DNA of 5,728 nucleotides, taken from NCBI GenBank assembly GCA_019454625.1, contig JACFNY010000145.1, forward strand, positions 1 to 5,728, given 5' to 3'. The notes under the pieces are model-generated. The model saw nothing but the letters and a program-made list of their open reading frames with translations, was not told where the DNA came from and ran no database searches. The translations under genes were made by a program, and so were the position numbers. Origin of the DNA: Sphingomonadaceae bacterium (GTDB lineage: Bacteria > Pseudomonadota > Alphaproteobacteria > Sphingomonadales > Sphingomonadaceae). Shown here one piece after another: positions 1 through 5,106 of the stretch. The first letter of the stretch is position 1. The number at the start of each line of letters is the position of its first letter.

Positions 1-575
1 CCCTTGCCGGATTGCCCCGAGCGCTGCAGGAAGGTCGCGCCCGCCTGGTCGGCGGCGGATTCCTGCGTGCGCGAATAGGCGAGGAACTTGCCGAGCGCGG
101 CCTGCTGGCCGCCCGCGAAGATCGCCATGCCGGCCTCGCCCGCGCCCGCCGCCATCGCCGCCGCGCCGAGCAGCATGGAGAGCAGCGTGATCGAGGTCGC
201 GGCCTTCGCGCCCTCGCTGAAGCGCACGATGTGGCCGCCGGTGATGTGGCCGATCTCGTGCGCGATGACGCCCTGCACCTCGTTGACGTCGTCCGCCGCC
301 ATGATGAGGCCGCTGTGGATGTAGACCGCCTGACCGCCCGCGACGAAGGCGTTGATCGAGGAATCGCCGATCAGCACCACGTCGAGCGCGCGCGGATTGA
401 GCCCGGCGGCCTCGGCAAGCGGCGCTGAGATCTCGTGGAAGAAGGCTTCGGTCTCGGCGTCGCGGAGGATGCTCTGAGCGAGCGCGGGGCGGATCGACGC
501 TGTGACGGCGAGAACCGCGGCAAGGAAGAGGCGCAGGCTGGCCGAAAGATGCTTCCGGGATGTCATCGCCGCCAT
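1..575 (-). CDS. M48 family zinc metalloprotease with signal peptide (partial, C-terminus outside window)
   Basis: Secreted or periplasmic zinc endopeptidase of peptidase family M48, of the kind exemplified by BepA/YfgC, which degrades or helps assemble outer-membrane proteins. The 191 visible residues begin with a basic stretch (SRKH), a hydrophobic core and a signal peptidase I site of the form ALA|Q after residue 33. The zinc site is explicit: HEIGH at residues 106-110 (the HExxH motif), followed by TGGH. The third ligand is expected at E172 in R-T-Q-E-S-A-A-D, the usual M48 second motif. Between them lies a Gly/Ala-rich hydrophobic segment (about 124-166), as is common in the family. ATG at 575 was chosen because GAAGGG (580-585 on the complement) sits 4 nt upstream; the in-frame ATG at 566 would be too far from it. 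Any C-terminal TPR region typical of BepA lies beyond the left edge, so subfamily and substrate cannot be decided. The gene lies 93 bp downstream of rne on the same strand, separated by a strong hairpin. Confidence 0.93.
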   Translation of the reverse strand, partial: MAAMTSRKHLSASLRLFLAAVLAVTASIRPALAQSILRDAETEAFFHEISAPLAEAAGLNPRALDVVLIGDSSINAFVAGGQAVYIHSGLIMAADDVNEVQGVIAHEIGHITGGHIVRFSEGAKAATSITLLSMLLGAAAMAAGAGEAGMAIFAGGQQAALGKFLAYSRTQESAADQAGATFLQRSGQSGK

Positions 576-614
576 CTCACCCTTCGCGACTGAACCCCCG
601 GTGAGTGAAACTAG

Positions 615-648
615 GGCGGCGGCGGGCGATTGCAAGCCCGCCGCCGCC
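615..648 (-). terminator. Perfect 13-bp GC hairpin after rne, probable terminator or attenuator
   Basis: The arms at 615-627 and 636-648 (GGCGGCGGCGGGC and its exact reverse complement) enclose an 8-nt loop. The structure starts 20 nt after the rne stop codon and ends 39 nt before the M48 start, both genes being on the minus strand. On the minus strand the stem is followed by CTAGTTTCACTC, which has only three consecutive T, so it is a weak match to an intrinsic terminator. It could equally act as a 3'-end stabiliser or partial attenuator that limits readthrough of rne transcripts into the protease gene. The stem itself is certain from the sequence; its role is inferred. Confidence 0.7.
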
Positions 649-668
649 GAGTTCTGAAAGCCGGCGTC

Positions 669-3287
669 TCAGTCGCCGAACGTCCGCTGCCACCAGCCCT
701 TGCGCGGCGGCGCGGTGGCGTCCCCCGTGTCGTTCGCTGCGTCGTTCGCGGCGGCGTCGGCGGTCTCCGTGATCTCCACGGCCTCGGAGACGGTTTCCGC
801 GGCAGGGACGCTCTTGGCGGCCGCCTTGCGGCGCGGCGCGCGCTTCGGCTTTTCGGGAGCCTCGGCCGCAACGGCTTCGGCCGGTGCTTCTTCGGCCGGT
901 GCGGCGGGTTCCGGCGCAGGTTCGGGCGCGGCGTCCACGGTTTCCGCCTTCTTGCGGCGGGTCCGCTTCGGCTTCGCTTCGGCCTCCGGGGGTGCTTCGG
1001 CCGCGGGCGCTTCGACCGTTTCCGGTTCGGCGGTCTCCACGGTTTCCGCCTTCACGGCCTTGCGGCGGCCGCGCGGCTTGCGGGCAGGGGCCTCGGCCTC
1101 CGCAGGCGCAGGTTCGGCGGGAGCCTCGTCTTCAGCGGGAGCCTCTTCGGCAGCCGGTTCGATCTCCGGCGCGGCTTCGGCCTCCTGAGCTGCTTCGCCT
1201 GCAGCCTCGTCCCCGTTCCGGCGGCGGCCGCCGCGGCGACCCCGGCGGCGGCGGCGGCGCTTGCCGCCGTCCTCGTCCCGGTCGTCCCGCGATTGCTCCT
1301 GCGTGTCGGCGCCCTCGGCGGCCTCGTCGCCGTCCTCGTTCCCGGCGGCGGCGTCCTGCGGCGCGGGGCGGCGCTCCTCGTCGCGCTCGCGGTCCCGGCG
1401 GCTGCGTCCGCGACGGCGGCGGCGCGACCGGCCGCCGTCCTCGCGGCGTTCCTCGCTGCGCTCGCGGCGGTCGGAGACCTCGGCTTCGGCCTCATCGTCC
1501 TCGTCCTCTTCCTCCTCGACGACATCGTCGTCGTCATCCTCGGGGGCGGGGACGGCGGGAACCTGCAGGCTGACGCGGGGCAGGGGCGGCGGGCCGCTGC
1601 CGTCGATCTCCTGATCGCCGACGTGGAGGTCGCCGTTCGGCGCGATCTCGACCGTGACGCCGTAAAGCTCCTCGATGCGGGAGACCTGGCTGCGCTTCAC
1701 GTTCAGCATGTAGATCGCCACCTCGAAGGGCAGGCGCAGCGTGATGTGGCTGTGCTTGCCTCGCAGCGCCTCGGCCTCCAGCACGCGCAGCGCGCCGAGC
1801 GCGGCGGACTGCACGGTGCGGACGATGCCCGCGCCGTCGCACACCGGGCAGACGTGCGTCGAGGCTTCGAGAACGCCCGTGCGCAGCCGCTGGCGGCTCA
1901 TCTCCAGGAGGCCGAACGACGAGATGCGGCCGACCTGGATGCGCGCGCGGTCGTTCTTCAGCGCTTCCTTCAGCGCCTTCTCGACCTTGCGGTTGTTCGA
2001 GTGGACGTCCATGTCGATGAAGTCGATGACGACGAGGCCGGCCATGTCGCGCAGGCGAAGCTGGCGGGCGATCTCGCGCGCGGCCTCCGTGTTCGTCTTG
2101 AGCGCGGTTTCCTCGATATTGTGCTCGCGCGTCGACTTGCCCGAGTTGATGTCGATGGAGACGAGCGCCTCGGTCGGGTTGATGACCATGTAGCCGCCCG
2201 ACTTCAGCTGCACCACCGGATGGTACATGGCGGCAAGCTGCTGCTCGACCTGATAGCGCTGGAAAAGCGGAACGGGATCAACGTATTGCTGAACCTTCTT
2301 CGCATGGCTCGGCATCAGGAGCTTCATGAAGTTCCGGGCTGCCTTGTAGCCCTCCTCGCCGTCCACCAGCACTTCGCCGATGTCGCGGTTGTAGATGTCG
2401 CGGATGGCGCGCTTGATGAGGTCGGAGTCCTCGTGGATCAGCGCGGGCGCGCTCGATGCCAGCGTCTTTTCACGGATCTCGTCCCACAGGCGCGTGAGAT
2501 AGTCGAAGTCGCGCCGGATCTCGGCGCGCGTGCGCGACAGGCCCGCGGTGCGGATGATGCAGCCCATGCCCTGCGGAAGCTGCAACTCCGAGACGATGGA
2601 CTTCAGCCGCTTGCGGTCGCTCTGGTTCGAGATCTTGCGGCTGATGCCGCCGCCGTGGTTGGTGTTCGGCATGAACACGCAGTAACGGCCGGCGAGGCTG
2701 AGATAGGTGGTGAGGGCCGCGCCCTTGTTGCCGCGCTCTTCCTTGACGACCTGCACCAGCAGCACCTGACGGCGCTTGATGACCTCCTGGATCTTGTAGC
2801 GGCGGCGCAGGTTCTGGCGCTTCGCCCGCATGGCGTTGTCGTGGTCGTCGTGGTGATCGCTGCCGACCGTGGTGGGCGCGGGGGGCTCGCCGTCCTCGCC
2901 GTCTTCCGAACCGTCGTCGGACGGCTCGTCGGAGACGTCAGCATCCTCGTCGTCATCGTCGTCGTGTTCGGCCTCCATCTCGGCGCGGTGCGCCTCGGCG
3001 GCCTCGCGCTCCTCGCGGAGCAGCGCGTCGCGATCCTCCTTGGGGATCTGGTAGTAGTCCGGATGGATTTCCGAGAAGGCGAGGAAGCCGTGTCGGTTTC
3101 CGCCGTATTCCACGAACGCCGCCTGCAACGAGGGTTCGACGCGTGTGACCTTGGCGAGGTAGATATTGCCCTTCAGCTGTTCCTTCTGGGCGGATTCGAA
3201 GTCAAATTCCTCGATCCGGTTGCCTTCTATGACGGCGACCCGGGTCTCCTCCGGGTGGCGCGCGTCGATGAGCATGCGCATTGACAT
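669..3287 (-). CDS. rne: Ribonuclease E (RNase E/G family), full length, 872 residues
   Basis: Essential endoribonuclease that cuts single-stranded AU-rich RNA, processes rRNA and tRNA precursors and scaffolds the degradosome. It starts MSMRMLIDARHPEETRV, the standard alphaproteobacterial N-terminus. ATG at 3287 is preferred over the in-frame ATG at 3344 because family homology begins there and CGGAG (3296-3300 on the complement) lies 8 nt upstream. Order of parts: RNase H-like start; S1 domain from about residue 37, interrupted by an acidic insertion (about 95-160) and resuming near RRRYKIQEVI; 5'-monophosphate sensor IIRTAG (R246, T247); DNase I-like catalytic core with VSIDIN (D379) and VVIDFIDM (D422), the same 43-residue spacing as E. 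coli D303/D346; Zn-link CPVC (C480, C483); small domain to about 560. Residues 561-872 are a low-complexity acidic, Arg-rich and Ala/Pro/Glu-rich tail ending in RKGWWQRTFGD. It is divergent from the amidase gene and is followed by a hairpin, then the M48 gene. Confidence 0.98.
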   Translation of the reverse strand: MSMRMLIDARHPEETRVAVIEGNRIEEFDFESAQKEQLKGNIYLAKVTRVEPSLQAAFVEYGGNRHGFLAFSEIHPDYYQIPKEDRDALLREEREAAEAHRAEMEAEHDDDDDEDADVSDEPSDDGSEDGEDGEPPAPTTVGSDHHDDHDNAMRAKRQNLRRRYKIQEVIKRRQVLLVQVVKEERGNKGAALTTYLSLAGRYCVFMPNTNHGGGISRKISNQSDRKRLKSIVSELQLPQGMGCIIRTAGLSRTRAEIRRDFDYLTRLWDEIREKTLASSAPALIHEDSDLIKRAIRDIYNRDIGEVLVDGEEGYKAARNFMKLLMPSHAKKVQQYVDPVPLFQRYQVEQQLAAMYHPVVQLKSGGYMVINPTEALVSIDINSGKSTREHNIEETALKTNTEAAREIARQLRLRDMAGLVVIDFIDMDVHSNNRKVEKALKEALKNDRARIQVGRISSFGLLEMSRQRLRTGVLEASTHVCPVCDGAGIVRTVQSAALGALRVLEAEALRGKHSHITLRLPFEVAIYMLNVKRSQVSRIEELYGVTVEIAPNGDLHVGDQEIDGSGPPPLPRVSLQVPAVPAPEDDDDDVVEEEEDEDDEAEAEVSDRRERSEERREDGGRSRRRRRGRSRRDRERDEERRPAPQDAAAGNEDGDEAAEGADTQEQSRDDRDEDGGKRRRRRRGRRGGRRRNGDEAAGEAAQEAEAAPEIEPAAEEAPAEDEAPAEPAPAEAEAPARKPRGRRKAVKAETVETAEPETVEAPAAEAPPEAEAKPKRTRRKKAETVDAAPEPAPEPAAPAEEAPAEAVAAEAPEKPKRAPRRKAAAKSVPAAETVSEAVEITETADAAANDAANDTGDATAPPRKGWWQRTFGD
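672..704 (-). other. C-terminal GWW tip of RNase E, probable PNPase-binding motif
   Basis: The last 11 residues (862-872) read RKGWWQRTFGD, an aromatic and basic tip ending an otherwise Ala/Pro/Glu-rich disordered tail. In Caulobacter crescentus the RNase E C-terminus carries a GWW motif shown structurally to dock onto polynucleotide phosphorylase. The match here is by eye, so PNPase binding is inferred from the motif and its terminal location. Confidence 0.7.
813..1082 (-). repeat. Three repeated basic modules in the RNase E tail
   Basis: Three similar Lys/Arg modules occur at residues 736-743 (RKPRGRRK), 772-780 (KPKRTRRKK) and 813-821 (KPKRAPRRK), separated by Ala/Pro/Glu-rich linkers. 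The first two are followed by AETV. At DNA level the clearest trace is an exact 18-bp direct repeat, TCCACGGTTTCCGCCTTC, at 934-951 and 1036-1053, 102 bp (34 codons) apart, which encodes the KAETV part. This suggests growth of the tail by in-frame duplication. Such basic clusters in RNase E tails are generally RNA-binding. Confidence 0.65.
1217..1430 (-). other. Arginine-rich RNA-binding segment of the RNase E tail
   Basis: Two dense Arg clusters lie at residues 620-640 (RSRRRRRGRSRR followed by mixed R/D/E) and 676-690 (KRRRRRRGRRGGRRR). They are separated by an acidic, Gln-containing spacer. This is the composition of the arginine-rich RNA-binding regions of other RNase E tails. No conserved fold is expected. 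The corresponding DNA is GCC/CGG-repetitive, which also explains the long open frames on the opposite strand. Confidence 0.7.
2808..3005 (-). other. Acidic insertion within the S1 domain of RNase E
   Basis: Between the S1 strands ending near PDYYQIPKED and those resuming at RRRYKIQEVI lies a segment of about 65 residues (95-160) absent from E. coli RNase E. It begins helix-like (EAAEAHRAEMEAEH), continues as a run of Asp/Glu (DDDDDED, then many D/E/S), and ends with a His/Asp patch (SDHHDDHDN). Alphaproteobacterial RNase E proteins share an insertion at this place. In Caulobacter the inserted segment was seen as a helix, and RhlB binds the N-terminal catalytic part containing it. RhlB contact here is inference. 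Confidence 0.75.
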
Positions 3288-3295
3288 TGAATATT

Positions 3296-3300
3296 CTCCG
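3296..3300 (-). promoter_or_regulatory. rne ribosome binding site
   Basis: CGGAG on the minus strand lies 8 nt before the ATG at 3287. It decides the start of rne against the longer in-frame reading from 3344, whose 19 extra residues do not resemble any RNase E N-terminus. Confidence 0.75.
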
Positions 3301-3316
3301 GGGCCTCGGCACCGAT

Positions 3317-3330
3317 GCGGCCGTAGCCGC
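3317..3330 (-). other. Potential UACG-tetraloop hairpin in the rne leader
   Basis: On the minus strand the sequence reads GCGGC-TACG-GCCGC: a 5-bp GC stem closed by C(UACG)G, an unusually stable UNCG-class tetraloop in RNA. It lies about 30 nt upstream of the rne start codon, just before the ribosome binding site. It could shape the leader or act in rne autoregulation, which in E. coli works through leader hairpins. That role is speculative, and short GC stems are common by chance in such DNA. Confidence 0.4.
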
Positions 3331-3526
3331 GGACGATGGGGCACGTGTTACGGGAGCGTCGGGCAAGCCCGCGCTCCGATGGTTTGGAACTGTGGCGAGC
3401 CGCATATCGCGCGCAGAGGGGAAGGCCATCGCCTTCATCGTCACCTCATGGCATCGCGTTGCCGACATGCGTCAAAACCTCGATCTTAGCGGCAGCATCT
3501 CCCCGTCCGGCGGATTGCCAGCACCC

Positions 3527-3549
3527 TTTCACGCAAGAACGGCGTGAAA
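3527..3549. repeat. Perfect 8-bp inverted repeat TTTCACGC-N7-GCGTGAAA
   Basis: TTTCACGC (3527-3534) and GCGTGAAA (3542-3549) form an exact dyad of 23 bp with a 7-nt centre, about 240 bp upstream of the rne start and 230 bp upstream of the amidase start. It is neither inside a gene nor followed by a T-run, so it is not a terminator. It may be an operator for a dimeric regulator or a hairpin in the rne leader RNA. The regulator is unknown. Confidence 0.6.
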
Positions 3550-3621
3550 CCATCGACCCGGTAAGGGAGCAGACGGTATGGACGCTGACGGCGGGCCGGA
3601 CCGACCTTTGCCGCTTCCGGT

Positions 3622-3631
3622 CTGCTAGCAG
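3622..3631. repeat. 10-bp perfect palindrome CTGCTAGCAG
   Basis: This self-complementary decamer, centred on CTAG, stands at the start of the AT-richer part of the intergenic region, three bases before the first AAGCGTT copy. On its own a 10-bp palindrome is weak evidence. It is recorded because it borders a cluster of other symmetric elements. Confidence 0.35.
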
Positions 3632-3633
3632 CT

Positions 3634-3661
3634 AAGCGTTGTGTGAACAACACAAAGCGTT
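3634..3661. repeat. AAGCGTT direct repeats flanking a GTTGT/ACAAC dyad
   Basis: AAGCGTT occurs at 3634-3640 and 3655-3661, exactly 21 bp apart (two helical turns), so both copies face the same side of the DNA. Between them, and overlapping the first copy, GTTGTGTGAACAAC contains the inverted repeat GTTGT-N4-ACAAC. The cluster ends 19 bp upstream of the proposed amidase -35. This geometry suits cooperative binding of a regulator to the divergent promoter region. I do not recognise the regulator. Confidence 0.4.
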
Positions 3662-3680
3662 ACGGAAATGTGCAAATCAC

Positions 3681-3709
3681 TTGAACACCGCGACTCTTAA
3701 CCATAGGAT
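3681..3709 (+). promoter_or_regulatory. Probable sigma70-type promoter of the amidase gene, with CtrA-like and GANTC sites
   Basis: TTGAAC (3681-3686) and TAGGAT (3704-3709) are separated by 17 bp and each match four of six consensus positions. Transcription would start near 3716 and give a leader of about 60 nt. The spacer contains GACTC (3692-3696) followed directly by TTAACCAT (3697-3704), while GATTC (3707-3711) overlaps the -10. GANTC is the CcrM methylation site of alphaproteobacteria, and TTAACCAT matches the CtrA half-site. Their placement between and over the promoter hexamers is the pattern expected for cell-cycle control through GcrA/CcrM and CtrA. Only the sequence matches are seen; the regulation is inferred. 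Confidence 0.5.
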
Positions 3710-3777
3710 TCGGCGGAAGTTCGCCATTTCCGGGGGGATATGGGGCGGATGAGCACGCTACTTGCGGGGGATCGGAC

Positions 3778-5106
3778 ATGTCGCGCTGGCTGAGGCGGGG
3801 AGGAAAGGCGCTTTGCGCACCGCTGCTCGCGGCGTGCCTCGCGCTGTCGGCGCCCGCGACGGCCGCGCGGCTCGGCGACGCCGCCGTGACCGTCAGCGGC
3901 GAGGGCGCCACGGTCACCATCGGCGCGGATGGCGCCGGTCGCGTTTCTGCCTTCGCGCTTTCCGGTCCGTCGCGGCTCGCCATCGACCTCGACGGCATGA
4001 CCGCGCAAGGCGGATCGACGGCCGGAAGCGGGCTCGTCACGCGGGTGCGGACGGCGCAGTTCGATGCCGATACCGCGCGCGTCGTTCTCGACCTCGCATC
4101 GCCCGCGCGCATCACTTCGAGTTCGCTTTCCGGCGGAAAACTGCGGCTGACGCTGGCGCCCGCGACCGAAGACGCGTTCGCGAAGCTCGTCGCGGCGGGC
4201 CGCACGACGCTGGTCGCCGCGCCGGAGAAGGTGGAGAAGCCGGTCGTCGCATCGGCCCAGACCACCCCTGTCTCTACCCAAACGCCAGCTCCGGCGCCGC
4301 CAAAGCCGGTCGTGAAGACGGCACCCGCGGCGCCGGTCAAGGTCGCGGCGGCTGCGCCGTCCCCCGCGCCCGTTGCCGCGCCGCCTCCGCAGCGCCCTCG
4401 TGTCGCCGGTCGGCTGCCGGTCGTGGTGATCGACGCCGGGCACGGCGGCAAGGACGTCGGCACGATCAGCGTGCTCGGCGAGAAGAAATACGAGAAGGAC
4501 GTGGTTCTGGCGATCGCCAAGGCGATCAAGAAGGAACTCGACGCCTCGGGCCGCGTGAAGGCGATCCTGACGCGGGACGACGACACCTACCTGCGCCACC
4601 GCGACCGTTTCGGCATCGCCCGGCAGAACAACGCGGCGCTGTTCATCTCCGTGCACGCCGACAGCGCGCCGGTGCCGAACGCGAGTGGCGCGACGGTCTA
4701 CACGCTCTCGGAAACCGCGTCGGACGCCGAGGCCGCGCGGCTCGCCGCCAAGGAGAACCGGTCGGACATCATCGCGGGCGTCGACCTCGCGGTGGAGACC
4801 AACGAGGTGTCGGACATCCTTATCGACCTCGCGCAGCGCGAGACGATGAACACGTCCGCCGAGTTCGCCGCCATCCTCCAGCGCGAGATGCGGCAGGACA
4901 TCAAGGTACGCAGCCAGTTCCACCGCTTCGCCGGGTTCCTGGTGCTGAAGGCGCCGGACGTGCCCTCGGTGCTACTCGAGACCGGCTATCTCTCGAACGA
5001 GGAGGACTCGAAGTTCCTCTTCTCCGCCTCAGGCCAGCAGCGGATCGCCAAGGCGGTCCGCCGCGCGGTCGAGGCGCACTTCCTGCGGCGTCTCGCCCAG
5101 CGCTGA
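3778..5106 (+). CDS. amiC: N-acetylmuramoyl-L-alanine amidase, AMIN + Amidase_3 (AmiC type), 442 residues
   Basis: Periplasmic zinc amidase that cuts the bond between N-acetylmuramic acid and the stem peptide of peptidoglycan, chiefly at the septum for daughter-cell separation. A signal peptide (about 1-29, cleavage near ATA|A) has two adjacent arginines (R6, R7) but no full Tat motif. An AMIN domain (about 32-127), which targets peptidoglycan or the septum, is followed by a Pro/Ala-rich linker (about 150-212). The Amidase_3 domain then shows H222 in DAGHGG, E239 in YEKD, H293 in SVHAD and catalytic E401 in LLETGYLSN, so the zinc site and the general base are intact. Residues about 311-360 (SETASDAEAARLAAKE through SDILIDLAQ) correspond to the helical insertion that blocks the active site of AmiA/B/C until a LytM-type activator (EnvC or NlpD class) binds. 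ATG at 3778 is the only ATG after the upstream in-frame stop at 3682; the purine-rich GGGGGA before it is a modest ribosome site. The 3' end overlaps the convergent nucleotidyltransferase gene. Confidence 0.95.
   Translation: MSRWLRRGGKALCAPLLAACLALSAPATAARLGDAAVTVSGEGATVTIGADGAGRVSAFALSGPSRLAIDLDGMTAQGGSTAGSGLVTRVRTAQFDADTARVVLDLASPARITSSSLSGGKLRLTLAPATEDAFAKLVAAGRTTLVAAPEKVEKPVVASAQTTPVSTQTPAPAPPKPVVKTAPAAPVKVAAAAPSPAPVAAPPPQRPRVAGRLPVVVIDAGHGGKDVGTISVLGEKKYEKDVVLAIAKAIKKELDASGRVKAILTRDDDTYLRHRDRFGIARQNNAALFISVHADSAPVPNASGATVYTLSETASDAEAARLAAKENRSDIIAGVDLAVETNEVSDILIDLAQRETMNTSAEFAAILQREMRQDIKVRSQFHRFAGFLVLKAPDVPSVLLETGYLSNEEDSKFLFSASGQQRIAKAVRRAVEAHFLRRLAQR
5029..5106. other. 78-bp convergent coding overlap between amidase and nucleotidyltransferase genes
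   Basis: The amidase stop TGA (5104-5106) and the minus-strand stop TGA (complement of 5029-5031) enclose 78 bp read as protein on both strands. On the plus strand it encodes the last amidase helix (SGQQRIAKAVRRAVEAHF and the terminal residues). On the minus strand it encodes a 25-residue tail rich in Arg, Asp and Leu. There is no space for a separate terminator between the two genes, and I see no hairpin with a T-run here. Confidence 0.75.

Larger units (their letters stand above)
3288..3777. promoter_or_regulatory. Divergent rne-amidase intergenic regulatory region (490 bp)
   Basis: No convincing protein gene occupies this stretch. The half next to rne (3288 to about 3620) is GC-rich and probably forms the rne 5' leader, with two potential hairpins (3317-3330 and 3527-3549). 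The part from about 3621 to 3715 is visibly more AT-rich than the rest of the window and holds a palindrome, a direct-repeat pair around an inverted repeat, and the amidase promoter. For rne I see no strong promoter. On the minus strand TTGTTC (3643-3648) and TAGCAG (3620-3625), 17 nt apart, would give a leader of about 320 nt, but the -10 fit is poor. TTGACG at 3470-3475 lacks a recognisable -10. Confidence 0.75.

Noticed and set aside
12..428. Plus-strand frames opposite the M48 protease.
   Set aside because: The minus strand shows a signal peptide and HEIGH zinc motif in frame; the plus-strand readings are Ala/Arg-rich shadows.
1200..1270. A GGC/CGG-type run that could be taken for a microsatellite or structural repeat.
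   Set aside because: It encodes the Arg clusters of the RNase E tail in frame, so amino-acid and GC bias explain it.
630..3284. An 884-codon open frame on the plus strand opposite rne.
   Set aside because: It is the antisense shadow of the RNase E gene in GC-rich DNA. The protein is low-complexity Arg/Leu/Gly/Val without domains, while the minus strand encodes a complete RNase E with all catalytic motifs.
3288..3344. Extension of rne to an upstream ATG at 3344.
   Set aside because: The extra 19 residues are Arg/Pro-rich and unlike RNase E, and a good ribosome site sits directly before the ATG at 3287.
3288..3777. A small RNA gene in the intergenic region.
   Set aside because: No promoter-hairpin-T-run combination is visible on either strand, and the hairpins present lack T-tracts.
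3740..3793. A 17-codon frame starting at ATG 3740 and overlapping the amidase start, as a possible translational coupler.
   Set aside because: Only a G-run precedes it, with no proper ribosome site, and short overlapping frames of this kind arise easily by chance.
3778..3870. Tat export of the amidase, as for E. coli AmiA and AmiC.
   Set aside because: The N-terminus has RR but not the S-R-R-x-F-L-K pattern, so a Sec signal is the simpler reading; Tat is not excluded.
3697..4923. Long minus-strand frames (408 and 308 codons) opposite the amidase.
   Set aside because: Composition is Arg/Gly/Asp- or Ala/Ser/Thr-rich with no recognisable domain, and the plus strand carries a full amidase with signal peptide, AMIN domain and intact zinc site.
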